DNA of 64,000 nucleotides from Choanephora cucurbitarum. Lineage: Eukaryota; Mucoromycota; Mucoromycetes; Mucorales; Choanephoraceae. Below the pieces are notes generated by a model. The model searched no databases. It saw only the letters and a program-made list of their open reading frames with translations, and was not told the origin of the DNA. Positions within the stretch are counted from its first letter, which is position 1, and the number at the start of each line of letters is the position of its first letter. The translations under genes and the position numbers were made by a program. Positions 9,886-20,697 of this stretch are shown here, in pieces. The stretch is taken from positions 496,001 to 560,000 of the forward strand of contig JAIWNI010000003.1 in NCBI GenBank assembly GCA_025331435.1, read 5' to 3'.

Positions 9886-11039
9886 AGAACAACTGTGCAT
9901 GTATTAAAATTCGGTCTTAGAAATCAAATCAAAAATTTTTTCTTTTTTGCATAAAGTGTCTGCTATTTTAGTTCTTTGGGTGCACAAAAAGATTTAGCTT
10001 TTGTTTTTGAAAGTACACCATGTCTGGAAATAGGGAAAAACATATTGTGCACAGCAAACAAAGGCTGCGCATTTGAGATGTAAAGATTGTATATCAATTG
10101 TAAGCTTTGAATGCGCTTCTTTGTTTAGGCAGGCACACATGTACCTTTGCGGATTCTAGAAGATGTTCTAAGCCTACTGCTGTTTGTATTGTTTAATTTG
10201 GTGGTGGACAATGTCGTCTGATCCTGGCGAACTGATTCCAGAAGAAAACGCTTAGTTAGGCATCTGTGGTAAGCCTTTGAGCTCAGCATGAGGAGACAAG
10301 CACTATATCGAAGATAACTAAAGAGCTTATTCCAGGAAGAGGGACGAAGTAGGATAAGCGAACACCCATCTGTACGCTTACTGCACAGTATAGAGGTTAA
10401 GCTTATGAAGTGTTCGTGCAATATTTATGTGTGCTATAAGCTGCTGTCTGTTGTTATCGCGATTATCACTAGAACTTTGTGAAGCACTGCTTTTTTTTAC
10501 TACTAGCAGTAAAGACTACTTGGTTGAAGCAAGCTCAAAATCTTAGGCAAAGCAATGTCTTCTTTTGACCGCCGATGCTGTATTCGCAAACTTTTGAACA
10601 ACCTCTTAGTGCCTACTTCAAAAATAGATGATGATATACTTCATCCTCAATCATAGTCAAATAGGCCTCTTTCTTCCCCCCAAAATACTTGGCATCTTCT
10701 CAAAAAGCAGAGTCAAGTGGGAGAAACACTCACTTTCATTGTGATCGTCTTCAATACTTCTTTACAAACATTGTCGATATCATCTTTAAGACCTCAAATG
10801 ACTAATATGGTATCTCAGAAGGCAACCAAAGAAGAAAACAAAAGTCAACAACAGCTATAAACATCATACATTTTTTTAACGCGTCTGTTCCTCAAGAAGT
10901 GTCAAATAAATGCTAATATTTAGATTTATGCTCGGAATTTGATTCTATAAGCTATTTCAACTTAGCCACAGGCTACTTTTTTTTAAAAAAATTATTGCCT
11001 GACATTTTTCACTCTTTGTTCTTATTTTCTTTTACTGCT
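9886..11039. other. Intergenic region before the hydroxylase gene
   Basis: About 1.15 kb without a supported gene. The minus strand carries short open pieces (a 98-codon frame at 10125-10421 lacking a real ATG, and a fragment near 10640-10800 reading like LKDDIDNVCKEVLKTI) that could be relics. I could not tie them to a family or close a splice pattern. The last 60 nt before 11040 are T-rich, a likely leader of the hydroxylase gene. Confidence 0.4.
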
Positions 11040-12751
11040 ATGACTAACAAGAAACAAAAGCTCGATACCGAAGAGCACAAGGAGAAGTTCCATGAAGGTC
11101 TCTTAGAACAAGACCGTGTCGACATGCTCAAGGCAGCCTACAAAGTTTCAAAGCCTTACCTTCACTGCAAAATTGACACACTTATGAACGACGACCTGTT
11201 AAAAAAAGTTCGTAAGGAGATTCTTTCTAGTTTGCATTTTACTTTGAAGGAAACCGATATCTACAAGGTAAAATAAAGGAATCTTAAGCTTGATTGCCTA
11301 TATCCTGTCACAAAATATATATACTAATCATTATTCAGGTCAATCAAACTGGTGATTTAGCTAATTTGGATGGTCTTCCTAAGGAAGAACTCAAACAACT
11401 TTCTAGCTTGTTTGAACTTCGTAATGCTATTTACTCTCCTGCATTCCGTAGCTTTGTTTCTGAAGTAACTGGATGTGGACCCTTATCCGGATCAAAGACC
11501 GATATGAGTATTAACTCATATCAACAAGGCTGTCATTTGCTTAACCATGATGATGTGATTGGCACTCGTCGTGTCTCTTACATTCTCTATTTGACAGATC
11601 CTGCCAAGCCATGGGATCCCAAAGATGGCGGTGCTCTTGAACTTTATCCTGTCATAAAGAAGGGTACTCCTGCTAATGAACCCACCGTCATCATTCCTCC
11701 TCAATGGAATCAATTTGTCATGTTCACTGTTCAACCCGGCCATTCTTTCCATACTGTTGAAGAAGTAGTTGGTACCGATAACAGACTCAGTATTTCTGGG
11801 TGGTTCCATATTCCTCAAGAAGGTGAAATTGGCTATTCTGCTGACTCAAAAGATGAAGATGCTGCCAAATCGTCTTTAGAGCAACTTCAAGAGGAAAAGG
11901 ATTCAAGCGATCAATTCGTTAAATACGATATTCAAAACCCACAAGAAGAAGAGATTGTTGGCTTGACAGAAGAAGTCATGCTTGAGTTAGCAGAATGGAT
12001 GAACCCTCAGTATCTTGATTTGGCCATGTTGTCTCAAATGTCTGAAAAGTTTTTGGAAGAATCTGCTATTCAATGTAAAGAAATCCTAAACGATAAAACA
12101 CTTGAAAAACTTGTCCAGGCTACAACTGATTTAGACAAGCAAGATAAGCTCTATACTGGTGAAGATGGTATTGCCCCACACGGCACTGGTGTAAGAAAAG
12201 GATGGGTTGTTGAAGGCCCTCCTCATCGTTCTAGATTTATGGTTCATCAAAAGACGGATGAGGAAGATATCTTTGACTATCTCAAGAAGCAATTTGAATC
12301 TGAATCCTTTAGAATTTGGCTAGTTACAGTTGCACAACTTATGCCTGTAGGCTATCGTGGTCAGGCTCGTCGATTCCGTCCTGGTCATGATTATACCTTA
12401 GCCACAACCAACACCAGAGGTCAAGGTGTTTTGGACGTGACTTTTTGCCATGTCAACAAGCCTGAGGCTTGGGAAGATGGTGACCGTGGTGGATACGAAT
12501 GTTATATGGCACCTCATGATGAAGAAGAAGATGCTGCTGTCTACAAAGCAGCTGACGAAGATGGTGCACTCTTGACTTTGCCTGCTGGCAGAAACGAGTT
12601 ATCTCTTGTGCTTAGAGATGAAGGCATTATGCGCTTTATCAAATATGTCAGTGCCAAATCTCCCGGTTCTCGTTGGGATATTGCTTTTGAATATGATCTA
12701 CCTGAAGAAGAAGAAGAGGACGAGGACGAAAACCAACAAGAAGAAGAATAG
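11040..12751 (+). CDS. Prolyl 3,4-dihydroxylase of the OGFOD1/Tpa1/Ofd1 family
   Basis: Two exons, 11040-11267 and 11339-12751, with a phase-0 intron carrying a TACTAATC branch site, give 546 residues. The Fe(II)/2-oxoglutarate site is complete: H146-D-D148 in LLNHDDVIGTRRVSYILYL, distal His214 in SFHTVEEV and 2-oxoglutarate-binding Arg225 in NRLSISGW. A second, catalytically silent double-stranded beta-helix domain fills the C-terminal half, and the protein ends in an acidic Glu/Asp tail. Members hydroxylate a proline of ribosomal protein uS12 (Rps23) and tune translation termination and oxygen or sterol responses. The start at 11040 gives MTNKKQKLDTEE; the frame is open upstream but without a better ATG. 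Confidence 0.93.
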
Positions 12752-13311
12752 GCCTTCTTGTTTCTTTTGTAAATAGATGATTGCTGCATTATTTCATAAT
12801 AAATATTTTGTTTTTCTTTTGTAAGTCTTATAAGGAAATAGAGACATCTTTTTTAAAGAGACCTTCTTGATGTTACTATAAAGAGAAGAGTTACTATGTC
12901 TTTGAAGCAAAAACACAACATGAGACAACTCATTGTTCTAAATTAACAATACATATATATGTAACTTTCTGTTCTAAAAACAGAAAAGTATACGCTTTGT
13001 TTTGCACAAATACTATGTGAGCTCGTTTATACTTCTCCTATTTGTTCTGTTTTTAAAAGAAAGATATGTAGCATTGCTATCAGTATTTCTCAGCCCTATT
13101 TTTAGCCCTTAAACTGACCGAGGCCTTCAACAACTTGATGAAGAACAGCTCAACCACTGGATAGTAACACTGTAATCCTTTCCTAACCATTCTCTTGGAC
13201 ACAACAGATCAAAACTGATGTTTGAAAGTCCTAATGCTTATTTTAAAGTCCGAGAAGTTTCTTTTAATTGTTCCATTGAAACAATTGTATTTCTTTTTCC
13301 TTATCTAAAGA
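12752..13311. other. Intergenic region between hydroxylase and ELMO genes
   Basis: This holds the 3' flank of the hydroxylase gene (AATAAA at 12798-12803 is a plausible poly-A signal) and the upstream region of ELMO. No coding frame is supported. Confidence 0.45.
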
Positions 13312-15826
13312 ATGGCTCAATCCTACGATCTCGATGCGAAGCCCACAGCACAAGAAGCTATCAAAAGAATATCTTCGGGATTTAGCTTGTCAGAGAGTGC
13401 AGGTCAACCGCTCGCACCTAGAGATGACAAGTCTCTCAAGATTACTACTTTTTCTCTACAAGGCTTCCTAAAGGTATCATAAGCAATGAGTTTCTTCGAC
13501 AAATATTTGATCTTTTGAATTAAATTCTGTTCAATTGATACTAGGAAAAGGATTTTGCTACTGAATTTCTTGAGAGAGGCGGTTTGCCCTCATTGTGTGA
13601 TATTATAATGAGTTCGACAGGCAACACACTTGCCTATGCATTAAATTCGTTTCTTTCGCTTATGGAACACAACACAGGCTGGGAGGAATTGAGCGACGAA
13701 TTTGTTGCACGCGTTGTACATATTGTAGTTACAGAGCAGCTGGCCACTATTGCAAGACCCGCCATTGCTATCTTACTAAAGCTCGTATGTGCTAACGAGC
13801 AAAATAAACAGGACGATATACAGATTCGTTGCTATGGATATCACACAATTCACGATGCTATGGAAAAGGAACCTACTTTGATTACTGTCTTGGTTGATAG
13901 ATTGCTGAGTCAGGAATATCTGTTGTCAACGACCAGTATGTCATTGTTGACAGCCATGCTTAGGTATGTAACGGACCAATATCGAAGCACATTGTCCAAT
14001 GCTTTTGATCATTCAAATTTGAGGAAGAACGTGCTGGTAGAGTACAATATGACCAAGACATGACATGTGTGACATTAAACTAATTTTTCTAAAATAACAA
14101 TCAAAATTTTCTTTGATCTCAGAGACTTATGAACAACCACCCATCCACGGAAATGAAAGCATTACTCCTTGATTATCAGGCTGCAGTTATTCAAAATATC
14201 AGTTCATTGTATGGCATGTCCGTCTCTGCTCAAAATCCTCGCCATAATCGCATGTTGCAGGATATTTTGGAAGCAGCTGATATTGAAAAAACAGAAGTAG
14301 CAGGTGCCAAGCGGTGGAAAAAGATCGGATTTACGGTAAGTATCATAGCATGATTGTCCTGTCTATGTGTAACCCATTCTTCTGTGATGATAGACAGAAG
14401 TGCCTCAGCGTGATTTTAGTAGAACAGGAGTACTTGGCTTAGAAGAAATACATCATTTTGCTGTCAACAACAAGGATTTGTTTGCTAAAATGATTCTCGA
14501 ACAAATCCATCGCCCTGAAAACAAACGATGTCCATTTGCAAGAGCTAGTGTAGAAGTGACTGAGCTGCTTTGTAGCCATTGGAACATAAATTCAAACAAC
14601 AGTAAAGTGATTATTATATATGCATATAACAACTTATTTCATGTATGTATTCATGCATCTTTTTTTATAACTTAGATTCGATATCCGATTTTCAACCTCT
14701 GATTCATGATTTCAAACATGTTCATTCGACTACTCTACAAACCTATTTTCGCATATTTCATGACATGGAAGCAACTATATATGATTTCTCCAAAGTTGAG
14801 GCACTTGTACGAAGCCAGTTGCGGTTTGCATTAAATAGTGCATCCGCGTACGATATCAACGAGTTTGATCGAAGCATGTTTGGCACACCGTATCAACAAA
14901 TCAAAGATCGCAGATTGAAGGAACTAGAATGGGCCGACGACTTGTTGGGGAGGGATGCTATTAGGTAAATAGAATAACAAGCAATGTAGATGCCTGCTTT
15001 CTTTATAATGCAAGTGATATTTATATTTTCGTACAGTAATTTGCGCACTCGACTTTCACGGCAGTCATATGAATTCATTAAGAAACAGCGTATCAGTTGC
15101 TTATTGGAAGGTGCATGGTTTCCTTCGCCTCTTTCTAGTCAACGCATATCTGTCATTACTGGAAGCAATAACAGTAGTGCTAACAGTAGCCCACTTTTAT
15201 CGCCTGCCAATACAAGCTCCAATGCTAATGCTTTAGTAGGCAACAGTACAAATAAGCGATGGCGCTATTATAAACTGAGTCGATCAAAGCGAAGTGTTAT
15301 GTATGGCGACTTCTCTGAAAAGATTGCACCAGTCCTCAAATCGTATGAAAAGCTGCCTCACCGCATTGATCTTAGTTCAGTAAGCGAAATACGACCAATT
15401 CGTAAACAGTCGACAGCAGGACTTAGCAATCTTGCTATAAACAGTATTGGTGGTAACAGTCCTCAACAAACATATCATCAAACACTGACAGATAGCTCAG
15501 GCAACCCTGTGCTTCACTCAAGCGGTGGATCTGCTAGTTTGTCTTTCGCACTCTGTTCAGATAAACATAATACGTTGGCCGAATTCCATTGCGCCACTGC
15601 TACGCAAGCTGCTGAATGGAAGGATGGGTTTAGTATGCTACTAGACAAACGGTTCACGTCCAAAGAAACAGCTGAGCTATTCCATACACTGACTGAAGTA
15701 GGCGTTAAGGTTAAACTGCTACAGATCGCTGGTGATCGAGTAGAAATCCCACACAGCATGATTGAAGTGCCACCTGTGCCACCTGGGTTGGGCTCTGGCT
15801 TCTTTTATAATTCAGCTGATTATTGA
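13312..15826 (+). CDS. ELMO protein, partner of Dock-type Rac exchange factors
   Basis: Six exons, 13312-13473, 13545-14036, 14123-14335, 14394-14601, 14676-14964 and 15037-15826, close in phase to 717 residues, near the 727 of human ELMO1. The N-terminal half is armadillo-like helices (EFLERGGLPSLCDIIM, NSFLSLMEH). The ELMO core begins near residue 290 with QRDFSRTGVLGLEEIHHFA, the family signature. A PH-like domain occupies about 480-650, with two Ser/Asn-rich inserts. The chain ends in a proline motif, EVPPVPPGLG, matching the site ELMO uses to bind the Dock SH3 domain. ELMO-Dock complexes activate Rac and shape actin; a Dock partner should be encoded elsewhere. The stop lies 63 nt from transposon-derived sequence. 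Confidence 0.93.
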
Positions 15827-15889
15827 TCAATCAGACCTCTGTACATTCTTATACTTTTTATAAAATTAATCTATTTATTATTACTTACA

Positions 15890-16515
15890 ATGTACACCAC
15901 AACCAGAGTCTACTATTATCTACCGTCTGGCGAATTCGCTTGTGGTGAAGAACCTGAATACCAGCCAAAACAAGATGGAGCGGCTATTAAGTCGTTGTAC
16001 CAGATGGAAAGTATTCCAGAGGATGAGTCTTCGTCCGAGGATGAAGATGATAATCATTTTAATATAGCAGTGGCTATGAAAGAAATTGATTTAGAGGCAA
16101 CGCCTCTACCTAATATGATTTGGACACCAACTAAGTATAAACCAAAAGATGTTGCTCAATTTATTTCTCTGTTGCAAAGGAAGCTGGCATTGGATTAAAA
16201 GCTGCTTATAACTTAAAAGATCAATGGAAAAAAAATGGTGGAACAATCTCACCTGGTTACAAACCAGCCTCTGAAGTTAAACGTAAAGGAAATAACGTGA
16301 AATTGACAGAGGAACATTCACAATATTTACATGCATTTATTGAAAAGCATCCAACTTGTATTGTGAAAGATGCTACAGAATCTCTTTGTGAGACTTTTCA
16401 AGGCTTAACAATTAACGAGTCCAATGTATATCGTCATATTACTGAAAAGCTTGAATTTGCTTTGACTCGTACACAAGCAAGGTTTGTAAACAGAAATTCT
16501 GATGATTGTCTCATT
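15890..16515 (+). pseudogene. Tc1/mariner-like transposase, N-terminal relic
   Basis: Two overlapping plus-strand frames read as one broken protein. The first (15890 to about 16178) has an acidic leader, MYTTTRVYYYLPSGEFACG and a Ser/Glu/Asp stretch. After a 1-nt shift near 16180 comes VAKEAGIGLKAAYNLKDQW, then KKNGGTISPGYK and KLTEEHSQYLHAFIEKHP, a helix-turn-helix arrangement like the DNA-binding half of fungal Tc1-like transposases. The sequence stops resembling a transposase at NRNSDD near 16510, where the MULE-like frame from the other strand begins. The catalytic DDE half is absent, so the copy is dead. Confidence 0.72.
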
Positions 16516-18045
16516 GATGCTGTCTGCTGCAATCTCTCGCTTTCTTCAGGTCCCATTCGGTCAATGTTCAAGCTGATTCTGCCAACATTGCTGATGTAGT
16601 CAGGCTCTACATCACTTACAAGAATGTAAATCAGTCTGTCAACTCTCCTGTTCTTCTTTCTTCCCAAATACGTTGTCTTCAGTTAATTGTGCCAACTTTC
16701 AATGTAGTTGTTGGTTTCCATATTGGTGAAAACCTGGGGTTGAAATGCAGCAGACCAATGTACGAACTTTTCGCGATTGAGATATGTTCGCTCCATATAT
16801 ATCAAGAAAGCTGCATGCTGACTATACTCATATTGAAGCTCACCATCTTCAGAAGAAAAGTTTCTTGATCTTTTTCTCACATCATGGCCTTCAAATCCGT
16901 AATCATTGACTTGTGCATCTGGCTGTCTAAGGCATATGATTCCAGCTTGACCAGTTCTCTGATCTTCCCCATCTAGGCGCGGCTCACATGAAAGAAACAC
17001 CACTGAACAGTTGCTTCGGAATAGACCCTTGTGATTGCAGCATGTTCAGTGGGACTAGCGTCAATGGCTATCTCGGTCAAAGTGGCTAATCCAATGACGT
17101 CCTTCAAGAACAAGAGAAAGCTAGCTACCGGGTCCATAGAGTGATCCTCTGTAAGCATGTATGCCACAGGATAGCCTGTTCCTGTAATTGGATGGCAAAC
17201 TACAACTGTGTACATAATCAATCTTTGGATATGCGAGATGCAATGGGTAGCTTCCAAACATATCATCTAGTAATTCAACAAGAGTCGCTTTTGCCATGGA
17301 GAAGAAAAGCCAAAGGTGAAGCTGTTATCGTAATCATTACCTACAAAAGTTGAGTAACCCTTTTCTTCTAAATCTTTGAGCCAGAGTTTGACTGACTCTT
17401 TCTCGTTTGATGACTTCATATAGAATGTCTCTTGAATCTTTTTATAGAGATTATGAATCTCTCCTTGGTGAACAACCTGATCTCTACGGTAAATTCGGTT
17501 GTCATTGCCTGATCCGTCTGTCAAGAATTCAGAGATGAACTTTCTGAAATCTTTTTGGATGGCAATACGACAATCTCTCTTGCTATAACCTTCACGAAGT
17601 CTTTCACTGATTATAGCTTTTCTTTCGTTAGAAAGAGGGAGATACTTCAAGTCATCCATACCGCCGACATCGTGATTATGAGTATCAATATGCACTATCT
17701 CTACGTTTTCGGGATCGCGCTTGAAGCAGACTACTTTAAGTTTGGCTTTACAGTCTGTCTTCTTGCTCGCTTTCTGAAGGTCACGAGCCTTTCCGCCAGA
17801 ACCTCCCTTGGTACGAGAGCCTTCTGCGACTCTATCACGGTAAGTGCCCGATCGATGGCACTTGTACTCCGTATACCACACGTATTCAACAACTCTCTTT
17901 CTACGCTTAACAACAGGTGAAGCTGTCTCTTCTTCGTTGGACGTAACGTGGGCTAATCCAAGAAACACCGTGCTTGACCAAGCTGTCTTCTACATGTTTC
18001 TTCCACTCAGAGGTAGGTACATTGATTTTGTCAGGAATTGCATAG
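16500..18045 (-). pseudogene. MULE-like transposase, decayed copy
   Basis: Minus-strand fragments in several frames line up as one transposase. From the right: VPTSEWKKHVEDSLVKHGV (about 18030-17975); after a 1-nt shift, a Cys/His-rich zinc-binding region (VWYTEYKCHRSGTYRD, IVHIDTHNHDVG); the MULE core MICLEATHCISHIQ, VVCHPITGTGYPVAYML and WCFFHVSRA; then NNYIESWHN and a basic end, NRRVDRLIYILVSDVEPDYI. In-frame stops interrupt it after LLLNY, after HVSRA, after LKAMM and after IESWHN, and there are at least two frameshifts. The four stops are each one transition from a sense codon. No complete reading frame remains. Confidence 0.75.
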
Positions 18046-18150
18046 TAAGTGTGTATATCTATTTTTTCAATTGAAAGTTTTTTTAAAGAACTTAGGTATT
18101 ATGTAATATGGAAAGCTGTCCGGCTTGAAACGATTTCAAAGACCTCTTGA

Positions 18151-18182
18151 TGCTGGGACATAAGTGCGTGCCTGTCCCGGCA
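18151..18182. repeat. Short inverted repeat, possible element end
   Basis: TGCTGGGACA at 18151-18160 and TGTCCCGGCA at 18173-18182 are inverted with 9 of 10 matches around a 12-nt loop. It lies just outside the MULE-like relic, so it may be part of a terminal inverted repeat or a simple hairpin. I found no obvious partner at the other end of the relic. Confidence 0.45.
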
Positions 18183-19066
18183 TACCCTATTTACTTAATC
18201 ATTTTGCTCAACCATTATTGTTTAAAAAATATCTATTGCTCAAGCAAAACTTCTATTTTCAAACGCAATTCAATGTATACACATATTTATCTTTTGACCT
18301 CTTAATGTAAATACGATAAAAATACAGCCAAATTCATAAACTCAGATTACCATTCGAATTTGTGATTAATAATGTAGAAAATGATGGTAATACAAAGCAA
18401 AAAGCCCTGAGAACTACCTCTTGATTGGCATCTTTGACTCTTATTGTTGTTGATCAGACGATTAAAGTTACATGCTCTGGCGACATCATGCGTCAACTTG
18501 CGCCATACGTTCATTATTTCTAAACAGACAGGAAATAAAGAGAGAGAGAGAGAAAAAAGAGTAAACTTTTTTTTTCGGCTCTTAGAAGCGACCTCATGAT
18601 TACGCAAATATTTCATAAGAAACAAAACATCATACAAGTACTTTATCTCTTCTCATTATAGCAACAGTCTCTCTCTCTCAATATTTACTAGAACAAAATG
18701 TTTTATGCCATAATACGCTTAGCTGCATAAATTTGACTTTTAAAAACCTGATTTTTACAAAATGTTATTCGGAATCCAAAAGCCAGGAATGATTTGCAAG
18801 AGGTTTGTATTCTCTTTTTCAAAGATGAGTTGTCATATGATAGGTAGCCTAAGCAAAAACGTCTGTGCCGATCAAAGTAAGGCTGAAGTGCTTTGCGAAA
18901 CGGATTTTGGTCGTCATAGAGGATATAAGAAAAAGATCCACATGATTATAGGTAGCAAGCGTGAATTATAATTGCTTTCAAAGTCAGAGTATAAATTGAC
19001 CTTTGTTCTCTTACATGCATCTCTCTTTTCTTTCTCTTTCTCTAATAGCATACTCGTATCTAAACT
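18183..19066. other. Intergenic region before the PLP-enzyme gene
   Basis: About 0.9 kb between transposon relics and the ACC-synthase-like gene. A minus-strand frame at 18347-18637 ends in a hydrophobic tail (GFLLCITIIFYIINHKFEW), but it has no start that fits and a GA-rich tract at 18540-18555. I see no supported gene. Confidence 0.35.
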
Positions 19067-20644
19067 ATGCTCATTTCGAAGAAAGCAACAGATTCTTTAT
19101 CAGTTGGATGCCATCTGGGAAGCGCTATTAGTCAAGTCTCACATCAGCTTTATCATCCTGAACACAATCCGAATGGTGCTATCAATCTTGGGCTTGCTCA
19201 TAACGATCTTCTACAGGACGAAGTAGTGAAAAAGGTGTGCACGATTACTTTTTAATACAAATGTTGGAATCGAAACTAACTGATAGGCTATATAGGCTCA
19301 ATCATGTCTGGAAATTCAACCATTTGTAAGTTTCTTTTTCTATGAGATGACAAATACATTTTATTCATCCAATCTGAAATCAGGATGTAAACTATGGCTC
19401 ACCACAAGGATCTAAACAATTGAGACAAATCTTTCAAGCATTCTTCACAAGGCACTTCAAGCCATTCTATCCTTTAGATTGGTCCGATATATATATGCAA
19501 ACTGGAGCAGGTGCCTCTGTAAACCAGCTTGTTAGTGCTGTATCAGACCCAGGAGACTATTGTATGATACCTGTGCCTTATTATGGTGCATTTGATTTAG
19601 ATGTCACTGTTCATACTGGCGTAAAGATTATCAAAACACATCCTCATAGTCTTACTAGTCCATATGTAGATATGGCTAAGCTTGAAGAGACATATCAACA
19701 GGCGCAATCAGAAGGTAGAGCTATAACGTCAATGATAATTACCAGTCCGGACAATCCGTTAGGAAGGTATATGAATTAGATTGCTTGTTTTGCGCTCATT
19801 GTCTTAATCGCTATTTCAACACAAATGATAGATGCTATCGCCAACAAGATTTGGAGACTTTTCTGACATTTGCCTCACGCCACCATATTCATGTAATCTC
19901 AGATGAGATATATGCATTGTCTACATTTGCTCAAACAATTGATACATCTAAGCCGAATCCTTTTGTGTCCATTCTTTCTTTGGATTATAAGAAATTCATT
20001 GATGCAGCTCTTGTTCATGTTATCTATGGCCTGTCTAAAGATTTTGCTATAAATGGATTTCGCATTGGCTTCATTATAAATCAATTCAATGACCAGCTGA
20101 AACGAGTGCTTGGTAGAACTTCGTAAGTGACACGGGTCAATTTGATGTTGGACATGTTTGCTGATAACTCTTTCTAGTATTTTCAGCTTCACTTCAACTA
20201 TTACCGACAGATTGCTGTGCAATCTTTTCAGAGATGATAAATGGATAGATGAGTATGCTCAAAATAGGCGGTATTACCCAATCCCTTATGTAGCTTAATC
20301 TTTTTTATAGTTATTTGGCTAGGAATCGAGAAGCATTAGCCATATCGTATGTCAGGACAACAGAGTTTTTAAATGAGCATCAAATAGGATATATCGAAGC
20401 TGAAGCAGGCATGTTCTTCTTGGTTGATACAAGATCTATCATTCGCAAAAAATATCATAGAGAAGCCACAATTGAAGATGAGAAGAAAATCTGGCGAAAT
20501 CTAATAGATGCAGGCGTCTACTTAGCACCAGGCTATGCGTTTCATGTTGAACCTCCAGGCTTTTTTAGGCTTACATTTTCTTTAGAGTGGGAGCCTCTCT
20601 CGAGAGGATTGAATGCTATTGTGCAAGTACTTAACGATTATTAA
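19067..20644 (+). CDS. ACC-synthase-like class I/II aminotransferase (PLP enzyme)
   Basis: Six exons, 19067-19234, 19296-19325, 19384-19766, 19832-20122, 20178-20270 and 20311-20644, close in phase to 432 residues. The fold-type-I PLP landmarks are in order: NYGSPQGSKQLR near the N-terminus, the GAGASVNQLV turn, TSPDNPLGR, VISDEIYAL with the cofactor-pairing Asp at about 218, and the Schiff-base lysine in IYGLSKDFAINGFRIG (Lys263). The YxLSKD..xxGFRxG form and the early NLGLAHNDL are typical of the 1-aminocyclopropane-1-carboxylate-synthase-like branch. Fungal members are often simple transaminases or lyases rather than ethylene-pathway enzymes, so the substrate is open. The gene converges on V-ATPase subunit H with 53 nt between the stops. 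Confidence 0.88.
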
Positions 20645-20697
20645 AAGAGAAAATCGATTTAGTTTATTAAAAAAGGATATATAGCCCTTTGGTGTTT

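Noticed and set aside
10125..10421. 98-codon minus-strand frame
   Set aside because: No ATG start, no family resemblance and no splice partners; composition is like random AT-rich sequence.
10640..10830. Minus-strand pieces reading LKDDIDNVCKEVLKTI and EDAKYFGGKKEAYLTMI
   Set aside because: Coding-like by eye, but the two pieces do not join in phase through the visible donor and acceptor, and no protein family came to mind.
11516..11818. 100-codon minus-strand frame inside the hydroxylase gene
   Set aside because: Fully overlaps conserved catalytic coding sequence on the plus strand.
18347..18637. Tail-anchored-like minus-strand frame
   Set aside because: Hydrophobic end is suggestive, but there is no good start, the middle crosses a GA repeat and the implied donor is poor.
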